Assembly: GCF_019977335.1 (NCBI RefSeq) | Contig: NZ_AP024653.1 | Span: 496,001-560,000 of the forward strand | Direction of reading: 5' to 3' | DNA from: Arthrobacter sp. NicSoilB4 | GTDB taxonomy: Bacteria > Actinomycetota > Actinomycetes > Actinomycetales > Micrococcaceae | Length of the DNA stretch: 64,000 bases | Shown: positions 41,395 through 49,622 of the stretch, one piece after another | Position numbering within the stretch: position 1 is the stretch's first letter | How the letters are laid out: each line of letters opens with the position of its first letter | Notes under the pieces: model-generated | Database searches by the model: none | The model's input: only the letters and a program-made list of their open reading frames with translations | What the model was told of the DNA's origin: nothing | Made by a program: the position numbers and the translations under genes

Positions 41395-43454
41395 ACGGCG
41401 ATCTCCGGTTTCAGGGTCTTCAGGGTCCAGTACTTGTGCTTCCGGACGGCCAGGGTGGACAGTGCCGTTCCCAGCAAAGTGTAGCCAAGCAGCCCCAGCA
41501 TCGTGGGCAGGATGACGGCAAGGTCTGCCCCGTAGATCAGGTGCCGCATGCCGTTGACCACGTACCCCATCGGCAGGAGCTGGTGCACCACGTGGAGCGG
41601 CTGGGGCGTGGTCTGCCAGGGGAACGTGCCCCCGGAGGAGACCAGCTGCAGCACCAGCAGGATGAGCACGACGAGTTTGCCGGGGGATCCGAGCAATGCG
41701 ACGACGCCCTGGATGATCGCGCTGAACGCCATCGCGGCGGCCAGCATCAGGAACCACATCAGCCAGGGGTGGGCGGGGTTGAGCCCCAGCCCCACGTCCA
41801 CCACGAGGGTGAGCAGGCTCGCCTGGACGGCGGAGACGGCCAGGAACGGGAGCCAGCCTCCGACGGCGATCTTCCACGCCGGGGCGTTTGATGCCAGCGC
41901 CCGCTGGGTGACGGGCCGCATGGCCTGGATCAGCATAAAGACGCCGATCCAGAGCGCGAGGGTGAGGAAAAATGGTGCCAGGCCTGCGCCGTAGGAGCCG
42001 GCCTTGGCCTGGGAGACGTTGCTGACGGCGACCGGATCCGCCATCACCTTGGCGAGGCTGTCTTTTTGGGAGTCGTCGGGGTTGGGGACCTGGCCGGCGC
42101 CCTTGGCGAGTTCAGCTGCGAGGGTTCCGGCGCCCTCGGAGGCCGTGGCCGCCCCGCTTTCCAGCCGGGCGGCGCCGTCGTCGAGCGTCTGCGCGCCCTC
42201 GGAGAGTTTCGCTGCGCCGTCCAGTGCGCTTTGCTGCCCGGCGGCGAGAGTGGCGGCGCCGCCGGCAAGCTGGCCGGCGCCGGCGGATGCCTGGCTGATG
42301 GCGCCGCCGAGGGCTGGGGTGGCGGCGGCCAGCTTGGCCGCCCCGGCGCTGACGGCAGCGGACCCGTCCGCCAGTTGCCGGGTCTGCGCCGCCGCGGCCT
42401 GGAGGGAGGCCGCCGCGGGCCCGGGAGGTGCCGGTGGGGCCGGGTTGGCATCGAAGTCCGCAAGGACAGCCTCCGCCTGGGCGGGGGTGATGGTTCCGTT
42501 GGCGACGAGCCGGCTGGTGGAAGCGGCCACCCGTCCGCGCTCCGCCAGGGCGGCCGCCTGGGCGGAGGCCCGTTCGGAGGCGGCCAGCTGCCCGGCGAGG
42601 CCCTGCACCTTGGAATTGAGGGCGGCGTTGCCGGCGGCCACCTGCGCGGCGCCGTCCGCGAGTGCCCGGGAATCGGCCGGCAGCGTGGCGGTCTTGTCCT
42701 TGAGCTGGGCCAGCCCGCCGTTGAGTTCCGCTGCCCCCGTGCTGAGGGCGTTGGCGCCGTCCCGAAGCTTCAGCTGGCCGGTGTAGAGCTCGGCCGCGCC
42801 GTTCCTGAGGTCCCCCGTGCCCTGGTGCAGGGTGACCGTCCCGTCGTGGAGGTTGGCGACGCCGCCCGCGAGTTCACCGGCGCCGTCGGAGGCTTTGAGC
42901 ATTTGGGAGTGGATGGTTCCGAAGCCGGTGAGGAGCTGGTTGGCGGTCTCCTCGCCGACCTCGGTGGCCACGGTGGTGTGCACGGCGGTGGTGAGCTTGT
43001 CCACGATGGTGCTCAGGAGATAGTTGTTCGCATCGTTGGTGGTGACGTTGAGCATGGCCTGGTTGGCGGCGTCGAAGCTGCCGGGTGAGACGAGGTTCTC
43101 CGAGAAGTCCCGGGGGATCTTCAGGGCGAAGGCGTATTTGCCCGTGCTCACGCCCTGGTCGGCTTCTTCAGTGCCGGAGACCGTCTGCCAGTTGAAGACG
43201 TGCCCGTCCACGAGGCTTTCGGCCACCTTGCGGCCGGCCTCAAGCCGGGTACCGTCGGCGGACGTGGCGCCAGCGTCCTCCACCACCAGCGCCGCATCGA
43301 TCTGGTTGAGCTTTCCGTAGGGGTCCCAGTTGGCGTACAGGTACACCGCGCCGTAGAGCAGCGGCACCATGATCAGCGCCAGGATGGTCAGCTTGGGCAG
43401 CAAACCGCCGGTCATGCGTTTGAGTTCGGAGCGGGCCAGCCGCAGCACAGTCAC
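41391..43454 (-). CDS. YhgE/Pip (ABC-2-like) membrane protein
   Basis: 687-residue protein of the YhgE/phage-infection-protein family, related to YueB/EsaA. One N-terminal helix (LTILALIMVPLLYGAVYLYANWDPYGKL) is followed by a ~480-residue extracytoplasmic part with a long alpha-helical array of degenerate GAxxLxxGAxxL repeats (GAGELAGGVANLHDG ... DGAARLESGAATASEGA). Five helices of ABC-2 type form the C-terminus (APFFLTLALWIGVFMLIQAM ... LGLLGYTLLGTAL). Members are thought to export or secrete or to scaffold T7SS-like systems. It overlaps its neighbours by 4 nt on both sides. Confidence 0.9.
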   Translation of the reverse strand: MTVLRLARSELKRMTGGLLPKLTILALIMVPLLYGAVYLYANWDPYGKLNQIDAALVVEDAGATSADGTRLEAGRKVAESLVDGHVFNWQTVSGTEEADQGVSTGKYAFALKIPRDFSENLVSPGSFDAANQAMLNVTTNDANNYLLSTIVDKLTTAVHTTVATEVGEETANQLLTGFGTIHSQMLKASDGAGELAGGVANLHDGTVTLHQGTGDLRNGAAELYTGQLKLRDGANALSTGAAELNGGLAQLKDKTATLPADSRALADGAAQVAAGNAALNSKVQGLAGQLAASERASAQAAALAERGRVAASTSRLVANGTITPAQAEAVLADFDANPAPPAPPGPAAASLQAAAAQTRQLADGSAAVSAGAAKLAAATPALGGAISQASAGAGQLAGGAATLAAGQQSALDGAAKLSEGAQTLDDGAARLESGAATASEGAGTLAAELAKGAGQVPNPDDSQKDSLAKVMADPVAVSNVSQAKAGSYGAGLAPFFLTLALWIGVFMLIQAMRPVTQRALASNAPAWKIAVGGWLPFLAVSAVQASLLTLVVDVGLGLNPAHPWLMWFLMLAAAMAFSAIIQGVVALLGSPGKLVVLILLVLQLVSSGGTFPWQTTPQPLHVVHQLLPMGYVVNGMRHLIYGADLAVILPTMLGLLGYTLLGTALSTLAVRKHKYWTLKTLKPEIAV

Positions 43455-44155
43455 TTTGCGTCCTCAGTTTCGGGTGAGTTGGATGCTTCAAGGGGTTCGG
43501 GGGCGGCGTCTGCGTCGGGGCCCGCGTTGCCGATGCCCGCGTTGCCGATGGCGGCTGCGGGTCCGGTCCAGCCTGCCGGAAAGCTCATGACGGTGGCGAC
43601 GACGGCGAGGGGACGGCCGGCGTCGTAAGCCAGCTCCTCCAGCCGCGGCAGCCAGTCCTCGGGATCGGCGCCGTGCCGGTCCGGGGAATCGACCACCAGC
43701 AGATCCGTGGCCGGGTTTGCCAGGGCAAGGGCGGTGAGAAGCTCGACCCGCCGGGCGGCCGGAAGCTGTTCGGTCCACAACCCCGCGATGTCCTCGAAGC
43801 GGTTGACTTTGAGCCAGGGCTTGCTGAGCAGCGAACCCCGGTAGCGGCGCGGAACCAGGGCCAGATCCTCGGTGACGAGATCGCGGACACTGAGGTGCTG
43901 CTCGGGTTCGTTCACGCCGGGGGAGTCAACGACGGCGCTCGCCTGCCGCAGCGTCTTGATCCTGGTGCTGCCGTCCCACTCGAAGTCGCCGCCCGAAGGT
44001 TTCAGCCGTCCGCTCAGGGCCAGCGCCAGGGCGGTGCGCCGGTCCTGGCGGTTGCCGGAGACCAGCAGGAGTTCGCCGCGCCGGACCTGAAGGGAGGTGG
44101 CCGGCAGCAGCTCGTCCCGTCTGCCGTTCACGGAGAGCTGTTGCACGCGGAGCAA
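43451..44155 (-). CDS. Degenerate ABC-type ATPase domain protein
   Basis: 234 residues shaped like an ABC ATPase: LRVQQLSVNGRRDELLPATSLQVRRGELLLVSGNRQDRRTALALALSGRLKPSGGDFEWDG aligns with the usual strand/Walker-A region. However, the P-loop reads SGNRQDRRT instead of GxxGxGKS/T. The signature region is LPAARRVELLTALALANPATDLLVVDSPD, keeping an LSGG-position helix and a Walker-B-like LLVVD but no catalytic Glu (SPD). It probably cannot hydrolyse ATP in the normal way. First gene of the TetR operon, overlapping YhgE by 4 nt. The Gly/Asn/Ala repeat tail (IGNAGIGNAGPDAD) is low complexity. Confidence 0.75.
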   Translation of the reverse strand: MLRVQQLSVNGRRDELLPATSLQVRRGELLLVSGNRQDRRTALALALSGRLKPSGGDFEWDGSTRIKTLRQASAVVDSPGVNEPEQHLSVRDLVTEDLALVPRRYRGSLLSKPWLKVNRFEDIAGLWTEQLPAARRVELLTALALANPATDLLVVDSPDRHGADPEDWLPRLEELAYDAGRPLAVVATVMSFPAGWTGPAAAIGNAGIGNAGPDADAAPEPLEASNSPETEDAK

Positions 44156-44187
44156 GGGGAGCCTTTCGCAGAAGAATGTCTACGACA

Positions 44188-44216
44188 AGGCTAACTAAAC
44201 TGACTAGTCAGTTCAA
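44188..44216 (-). promoter_or_regulatory. Promoter and TetR operator of the ABC/YhgE/TetR operon
   Basis: On the minus strand TTGAAC (44216-44211), 17 nt, TAGCCT (44193-44188) form a promoter. Its spacer is filled by a perfect 16-bp palindrome AACTGACTAGTCAGTT (44198-44213), the position expected for a TetR operator that blocks RNA polymerase. Confidence 0.82.
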
Positions 44217-44279
44217 ATAGAAGGGGGTGAATGTGATCAAGCAGACCGTGCCGGTCCTTCGTCCGGCCGGCGCGCCGGA

Positions 44280-45737
44280 TCAGAGCCCGTACTCCTCCAG
44301 GAGGCGCAGCCACACCTCGCTGATCGTGGGGTAGGCGGGCACGGCGTGCCAGAGCCGGTCCAGGGGCACTTCACCGACGATGGCGATGGTGGCGGCGTGC
44401 AGCAGTTCGGCCACATCCGGGCCGGCGAAGGTGGCGCCCAGCAGCACCTTCCGGTCCTCGTCGACCACCAGCTGGGCCCAGCCCTCGTATCGATCGGCGT
44501 GCAGTGAGGACCCTGCCACCTGGATGGGCAGCTCCACGGAGGACACCCTGAAGCCGTCCTGCTCCGCCTGCCGCACGCTCCGGCCCACATTGGCCAGTTC
44601 CGGATCGGTGAACACCACGTTGGGCACGGCGTGGTCGTCCGCGGTCCTGGCGTAGCGGCTCCACGGGGCTGCCCCGCCGCTGAGCTCACCCTTGGCCCGG
44701 GCGGAGATCGCGTCGCCCGTGGCGCGCGCCCCGTACTTTCCCTGATGGGTCAGGTTGACCTTCCCTCCGGCGTCGCCGGCGGCGTACAGCCACGGGTCGA
44801 CGTCGTTCCCGGTGCCGCCCGAGACCAGGCCAGTGGAGTCGGTGCCGAGCCGCAGTTCCTTCCCGTCCGCAGCGCCGAGGCCGACGCTCTCCAGCCCGAC
44901 CCCTTCCAGCGCGGGATGCCGGCCGGTGGTGACCAGAAGCTTGTCCGCCGTCACGGTGGCGCCGCCCTCCAGCTCGAGGGTGAGGGTGCCGTCGTCGTTC
45001 TCCCGGACGCTATGGGTCCCGGTGTGGAGGTGGAGATCGACGCCGTCCGCCCGCAGCCCCGCCGCGACCAGCGAGGCGGCCTCCGCCGGGAATGCGCGAA
45101 GCAGGCTGCCCCGGGCCACCAGGGTCACGGCGGCGCCGAGCCGGGCGAAGGCCTGGGCGAGTTCGGTGCCGGCTACGCCGCCGCCCAGGACCGCCAGCCG
45201 GTCCGGGATCTCGGACGTGGAGGTCGCCTCCCTTGTGGTCCAGTAGTCGACGTCGGACAGCCCTTCGATGGGCGGCACCGTAGGCGATGACCCAGTGGCC
45301 ACCACAACGGCGTGGCGTGCTGTGAGCGCGTAGCTGTTGCCGTCCAGCCCGGCGACCTCAACCTTCCGGGTCTCCGTGATCCAGCCGTGGCCGCGGATCA
45401 GCTCAATCCCGGTATCCTCGAGCCACTTGACCTGGCTGTCATCCTGCCAGTTGGACGTGAAGTGGTCGCGGCGCTTCAGCACGGCGGCTGCGTCGAGGGT
45501 CCGGGTGACGGCCTCTTCGGCGCCGGGGACGGTCTGGGCGCCGTGGAGGGCCGTGCCGGGACGCAACAGCGCCTTGGAAGGCATGCATGCCCAGTAGGAA
45601 CATTCGCCGCCGACCAGTTCGGCTTCGATCACCACGGCGGTCAGCCCGCCCTGCACCACGCGGTCGGCCACGTTCTCGCCCACGGCGCCGGCGCCGATCA
45701 CAATGACATCGAATTCCCGTTCAAACTGTGCCGTCAT
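44280..45737 (-). CDS. FAD-dependent pyridine-nucleotide disulfide oxidoreductase
   Basis: 485 residues, class-I disulfide reductase architecture. FAD-binding VIGAGAVGENVADRVVQGGLTAVVIEAELVGGECSYWACMPSKALLRPG carries the redox Cys pair as CSYWAC in place of the usual CLNVGC. NAD(P)-binding LAVLGGGVAGTELAQAFARLGAAVTLVARG and a second FAD motif near LYAAGDAGG follow. The dimer-interface C-terminus ends WLRLLEEYGL; the HxxxxE pair (HAVPAYPTISE) is present in altered form. Related to mercuric and mycothione reductases; the substrate is not clear. Monocistronic, convergent with nothing, downstream of the TetR operon promoter. Confidence 0.87.
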   Translation of the reverse strand: MTAQFEREFDVIVIGAGAVGENVADRVVQGGLTAVVIEAELVGGECSYWACMPSKALLRPGTALHGAQTVPGAEEAVTRTLDAAAVLKRRDHFTSNWQDDSQVKWLEDTGIELIRGHGWITETRKVEVAGLDGNSYALTARHAVVVATGSSPTVPPIEGLSDVDYWTTREATSTSEIPDRLAVLGGGVAGTELAQAFARLGAAVTLVARGSLLRAFPAEAASLVAAGLRADGVDLHLHTGTHSVRENDDGTLTLELEGGATVTADKLLVTTGRHPALEGVGLESVGLGAADGKELRLGTDSTGLVSGGTGNDVDPWLYAAGDAGGKVNLTHQGKYGARATGDAISARAKGELSGGAAPWSRYARTADDHAVPNVVFTDPELANVGRSVRQAEQDGFRVSSVELPIQVAGSSLHADRYEGWAQLVVDEDRKVLLGATFAGPDVAELLHAATIAIVGEVPLDRLWHAVPAYPTISEVWLRLLEEYGL

Positions 45738-45844
45738 GGCAAAAGCCTACGCCCGGAGTCGGGCCCGGGAACCGCGCTGGAGGCCCTTTGCAGGACGTGG
45801 GACCACTACTACTGTTGGGAACAGCATTGGGGGAGGAGAAGGCG

Positions 45845-46702
45845 ATGACGTCAGGCAACGCGACCGTCGGCGGTGCGGGCGTGCGCGGCACGAGTGCGGC
45901 TGCCGGCAGGTCTCTGCCTCCGGCGAGGTTCAGTGCGCAGGCCCGGCTGCGGGCGCTGCAGGTGGACATCATGGATCTGATCCTGGAACGTGAGCTGGAA
46001 GCCGGGGATGCGCTGCCGACCGAGAATGAGCTTTCCGCAGTGCTGGGCGTGGGGCGGAACACCTTGCGGGAATCCCTGAAGGTCCTGCAGGCCCTGGGGG
46101 TGATCGAAATCCGCCATGGCTTCGGGATGTTCGTGGCCCCCAACAATTTCGACGCCCTGGCCGACGGGCTCACCTTCCGTGGCCGGTTGTCACTGCGGCA
46201 CCATGGGCAGGAGGCCCTGCAGCTCGTGGACGTGCGGCAGGCGCTGGAGTCCGGGTTGATTGCACGCGCCATGGACCTGATGACCGCGGAGCGCCTGGCG
46301 GCCGTCGAGGAATCCGTGCTCCGAATGGAATCGCTGGCAGCCGCGGGGGAACACTTCCTCGAAGCCGACGCCGAATTTCACCGCCGGCTGTTCGAGCCGC
46401 TCAACAACGAGCTGCTGGTCAGCCTGCTGGGTGTCTTCTGGAAGGTGTACCGGCGGATCCAGCTTGAATTGGGCGGGCTGGAGGCGGGCGGAGTTGACGT
46501 GGGCGCTGCGGCATCGGGAGGTGTTGAGGCGGGCGGGGCTAAATTGCGCGCAGCGGAGGTAGCACGCCTCCAGGAAACTGCGGCCGTGCACCGCGGGATC
46601 TACGAGGCGGTGGCGAGCGCGGACAAGGTTCTCGCGGCCCAGCGGCTCAACGGCCACTTTGACGGTATCCGGGACCGGATCAGCCAGGCCCTCGCGCCGT
46701 AG
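45845..46702 (+). CDS. FadR/GntR-family transcriptional regulator
   Basis: 285 residues. N-terminal GntR winged helix: LQVDIMDLILERELEAGDALPTENELSAVLGVGRNTLRESLKVLQALGVIEIRHGFGMFV (~residues 38-98). C-terminal FCD ligand domain with metal-type residues in DVRQALESGLIARAMDLM, EADAEFHRRLFEPLNNELL and HRGIYEAVASADKVLAAQRLNGHF. A ~30-residue Gly/Ala/Val insertion (GGLEAGGVDVGAAASGGVEAGG) interrupts the FCD domain between two helices. GGGGGAGGAGAAGG precedes ATG 45845. FCD regulators sense carboxylates or sugar acids; the target operon is not adjacent. Confidence 0.88.
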   Translation: MTSGNATVGGAGVRGTSAAAGRSLPPARFSAQARLRALQVDIMDLILERELEAGDALPTENELSAVLGVGRNTLRESLKVLQALGVIEIRHGFGMFVAPNNFDALADGLTFRGRLSLRHHGQEALQLVDVRQALESGLIARAMDLMTAERLAAVEESVLRMESLAAAGEHFLEADAEFHRRLFEPLNNELLVSLLGVFWKVYRRIQLELGGLEAGGVDVGAAASGGVEAGGAKLRAAEVARLQETAAVHRGIYEAVASADKVLAAQRLNGHFDGIRDRISQALAP

Positions 46703-46730
46703 CGCCGCCCCGCCGCGCCCCGCTGTCGCC

Positions 46731-46803
46731 GTCGAACTCCCGTCGAGTGCTCCGTAACCGCCCTTTTGGCCGCCCAGAAGGGCGGTTACGGAGCAGTCGA
46801 TGG
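46731..46803. repeat. 73-bp palindromic intergenic repeat, copy A
   Basis: Contains an inverted repeat CTCCGTAACCGCCC / GGGCGGTTACGGAG flanked by TCGA motifs. It aligns without gaps to 51096-51168 with 59 of 73 positions identical. Many changes fall in both arms in a way that keeps much of the pairing, so the structure seems conserved. Short palindromic repeats of this sort lie between genes in many actinobacterial genomes. Confidence 0.75.
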
Positions 46804-47141
46804 TGTTACAGGACCAACGAGTGAGCGGGTGACGCTGGAGTGGACGCGATGATGTGCGCCGACCCGTCGATCGCGCAGGCGCCCGCCAGGAACCCGCGCC
46901 GCAGACGCTGCCCATCGACCCCGCAAACGAAGGGAAGCTCCCGACACTACGGCTCGCCGTCCGGGGCGACTTTGGACGAGATTTCGGACCTCGGGCCGGG
47001 CGTTCGCGGCGTGTTCGTGTCAAAGTGCCCCCGGGCCCAGCCGCCAGGCGAGACCGCCTATGACCCGTCGCGCGCCCCGCCGTCGCAGGGCGGGCCCGCG
47101 CCGTCGCCGCCTGAAGCTGTCACTGCCGTCGGGCGTTAAAC
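46804..47141. other. Gene-free stretch
   Basis: About 340 bp after repeat copy A. A 99-codon plus-strand frame exists (46840-47139) but is rich in Pro/Ala/Arg without a ribosome-binding site or family resemblance; I do not call it. No promoter or RNA structure stands out until the terminator at 47142. Confidence 0.4.
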
Positions 47142-47177
47142 AAAAGATCCGCACCGGCGGACCGGTGCGGATCTTTT
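47142..47177. terminator. Bidirectional terminator at tRNA-Arg
   Basis: Perfect 16-nt inverted repeat (47142-47157 and 47162-47177), arms AAAAGATCCGCACCGG and its complement, 4-nt loop, T6 on the plus strand and a T-run on the minus strand. It terminates the tRNA-Arg transcript. Confidence 0.88.
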
Positions 47178-47182
47178 TTCTG

Positions 47183-47256
<74 letters not shown>

Positions 47257-47354
47257 ATTCTCTGTTCTTGGAACTTCTCGCTCCCCGAACCTCGAATTAC
47301 TTTACGCGAGGTGGGGCCGTAGTTACAAATCGAAACGGGTGTAATCTGGCTGAC

Positions 47355-47382
47355 TAGACCGGTCTACGTGACCTTAGTCACA
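47355..47382. promoter_or_regulatory. CRP/GlxR-like site and adjoining palindrome upstream of pckG
   Basis: CGTGACCTTAGTCACA (47367-47382) matches the CRP/GlxR pattern TGTGA-N6-TCACA at all core positions except the first T. It is directly preceded by a perfect 12-bp palindrome TAGACCGGTCTA (47355-47366). Both lie about 150 bp before the pckG start codon and beyond the tRNA gene, so pckG is the likely target. Confidence 0.6.
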
Positions 47383-47531
47383 AAATCGGGACTTTTTGTA
47401 ACGTCGATTCCTTGAATTTCCGGGGTTTTTGATTTCGCGGCCCCCAGACATCCCACATCTTGCCCCGATTTCGGGGGGTGATCTAGCCCTACATTTAGGA
47501 AACACCACTGAACCCGAGGAAGGGAACCGTA

Positions 47532-49364
47532 ATGGGAGATCTGGCGCGACTGCCGTTGCTTGAAAAGGCACCCACCACGCATGCCGGCTTGCTGGCATGG
47601 GTTGAAGAGGTAGCCGAACTGACTCAGCCGGACCGGATCCACTGGGTAGACGGCTCCGAAGAAGAGAACACCCGGCTCACGGACGAGCTCGTTGCCGCCG
47701 GCACGCTCACCCGCCTCAACGAGAAGCTGTTCCCCAAATCTTTCGCGGCATTCTCCGATCCCGCCGATGTGGCCCGCGTCGAGGAGCAGACCTTCATCTG
47801 CTCCGAGAACGAACGCGATGCCGGCTTCACCAACAACTGGATGGCTCCGGCCCAGATGAAGGAGAAGCTGCGTGGACTGTTCAGCGGCTCCATGCGCGGC
47901 CGCACCATGTACGTCATCCCGTTCGTCATGGGGCACCTTGACGCCGAGGATCCCAAGTTCGGGGTGGAGATCACGGACAGCGCCTACGTTGTCGCCTCCA
48001 TGCGCATCATGGCCACGATCGGCACCGAGGTCCTGGACAAGATCACCGCCACCAACGCGTTCTTCGTCCCCGCCCTGCACTCCCTCGGCGCACCGCTGGC
48101 CCCCGGCCAGGCCGACGTCGCATGGCCCTGCAACCCGGACAAGTGGATCGTGCACTTCCCCGAGGAGCGCTCCATCTGGTCCTTCGGCTCCGGCTACGGC
48201 GGCAACGCCCTCCTGGGCAAGAAGTGCTACGCCCTGCGCATCGCATCCGTGATGGCCCGCGACGAGGGCTGGCTTGCCGAGCACATGCTCATCCTCAAGC
48301 TGACCTCGCCGGAGAAGAAGAACTACTACGTTTCCGCGGCATTCCCCTCCGCCTGCGGCAAGACCAACCTCGCCCTGCTGGATCCGACCATCGAGGGCTG
48401 GAAGGTCGAAACCCTCGGCGACGACATCACCTGGATGCGGATCGGCAAGGAAGGCGAACTGCGCGCCGTCAACCCGGAGGCCGGCCTGTTCGGCGTGGCT
48501 CCGGGCACCGGCTGGGGCACCAACCCCAACGCCATGCGCGCCATTGCCAAGGGCCACAGCATCTTCACCAACGTCGCCCTCACGGACGACGGCGGCGTGT
48601 GGTGGGAGGGCATGACTGACGAGACGCCCGCGCACCTGACCGACTGGCAGGGCAACTCCTGGACGCCCGATTCCGACAAGCCCGCAGCGCACCCGAACTC
48701 GCGCTTCTGCACGCCGATCTCGCAGATCGACATGCTCGCCGAGGAGTACTACAGCCCTGACGGCGTGGAAGTCTCCGCGATCCTCTTCGGCGGCCGCCGC
48801 AAGACGACGGTTCCGCTGGTCACCCAGTCTCGCAGCTGGACCAACGGCATCTTCATGGGCTCCACCCTTTCCTCGGAGACCACTGCGGCCGCTGCCGGCC
48901 AGGTGGGTGTGCTGCGCCGCGACCCGATGGCCATGCTGCCCTTCATCGGGTACGACGCCGGTGACTACCTGAAGCACTGGATCAGCGTTTCAGGCAAGGC
49001 CAACCCGGAACGCCTGCCGCACATCTTCCTGGTCAACTGGTTCCGTCGCACGGCTGACGGCGGCTTCGCCTGGCCCGGCTTCGGCGACAACGCCCGGGTC
49101 CTCAAGTGGGCCATCGAGCGCATCGAAGGCAAGGCGGACGCCGTCGAGACCCCCATCGGCTTCGTGCCGACCGGGGACTCGCTGGACATCTCCGGCCTGG
49201 ACCTGACGCACGCCCACGTAGAGGACGCCGTCCGCGTGGACCGCGAGGAGTGGGATGCCGAGCTGGCCTCGATCGAGGAGTGGTACGCGAAGTTCGGCGA
49301 CTCCCTGCCCGATGCTCTGCGGTCCGAGCTCGACAGCCTGAAGGCACGCCTGGCAGCGCACTAG
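47532..49364 (+). CDS. pckG: GTP-dependent phosphoenolpyruvate carboxykinase
   Basis: First committed step of gluconeogenesis: oxaloacetate + GTP to PEP + GDP + CO2. 610 residues, full length. Signature segments are [23 protein letters not shown], the kinase-1 loop [15 protein letters not shown] with the reactive Cys, [37 protein letters not shown] (metal and GTP site) and [38 protein letters not shown] precedes the ATG. A ~270-bp upstream region carries CRP/GlxR-like and other palindromes, and a strong terminator follows. It works with ppsA and against ppc, both present in this window. Confidence 0.97.
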   Translation: MGDLARLPLLEKAPTTHAGLLAWVEEVAELTQPDRIHWVDGSEEENTRLTDELVAAGTLTRLNEKLFPKSFAAFSDPADVARVEEQTFICSENERDAGFTNNWMAPAQMKEKLRGLFSGSMRGRTMYVIPFVMGHLDAEDPKFGVEITDSAYVVASMRIMATIGTEVLDKITATNAFFVPALHSLGAPLAPGQADVAWPCNPDKWIVHFPEERSIWSFGSGYGGNALLGKKCYALRIASVMARDEGWLAEHMLILKLTSPEKKNYYVSAAFPSACGKTNLALLDPTIEGWKVETLGDDITWMRIGKEGELRAVNPEAGLFGVAPGTGWGTNPNAMRAIAKGHSIFTNVALTDDGGVWWEGMTDETPAHLTDWQGNSWTPDSDKPAAHPNSRFCTPISQIDMLAEEYYSPDGVEVSAILFGGRRKTTVPLVTQSRSWTNGIFMGSTLSSETTAAAAGQVGVLRRDPMAMLPFIGYDAGDYLKHWISVSGKANPERLPHIFLVNWFRRTADGGFAWPGFGDNARVLKWAIERIEGKADAVETPIGFVPTGDSLDISGLDLTHAHVEDAVRVDREEWDAELASIEEWYAKFGDSLPDALRSELDSLKARLAAH

Positions 49365-49378
49365 CAGCCAGCAAAACA

Positions 49379-49425
49379 CGACGGCGGCGGCCCCGCACCT
49401 GCGAAAGGTGCGGGGCCGCCGTCGT
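49379..49425 (+). terminator. Terminator of pckG
   Basis: GGCGGCCCCGCACC / GGTGCGGGGCCGCC with a 7-nt loop, extended by GACG/CGTC, 15 nt after the pckG stop codon. Confidence 0.8.
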
Positions 49426-49622
49426 ACTCCCCATCGAGTCTCTGGGCCGGCGAACCGGACGCGGGGGACTTAGGTCCCTAGACCGCAGCCGCGGGGGCGT
49501 CCTAGGCTCAACGCATTCATCAGCCGGGCCGCCCGCCGACTGGGGAGGGCGCTGGGGGCACTCGACGCGTGCGCTGCTGTGCCCCGACCTGCTCGCAGCA
49601 CGCGAGAGCTCAGGAGTCCATC

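Noticed and set aside
41395..41877. Upstream extension of the TetR frame into the YhgE gene
   Set aside because: The HTH begins shortly after ATG 41394, and the 4-nt ATGA overlap fixes the start.
46840..47139. 99-codon frame between the FadR-type gene and tRNA-Arg
   Set aside because: Low-complexity Pro/Arg/Ala content, no ribosome-binding site, no family resemblance.
47364..48977. 537-codon minus-strand frame opposite pckG
   Set aside because: Mirror frame of pckG; composition and lack of any domain show it is not a gene.
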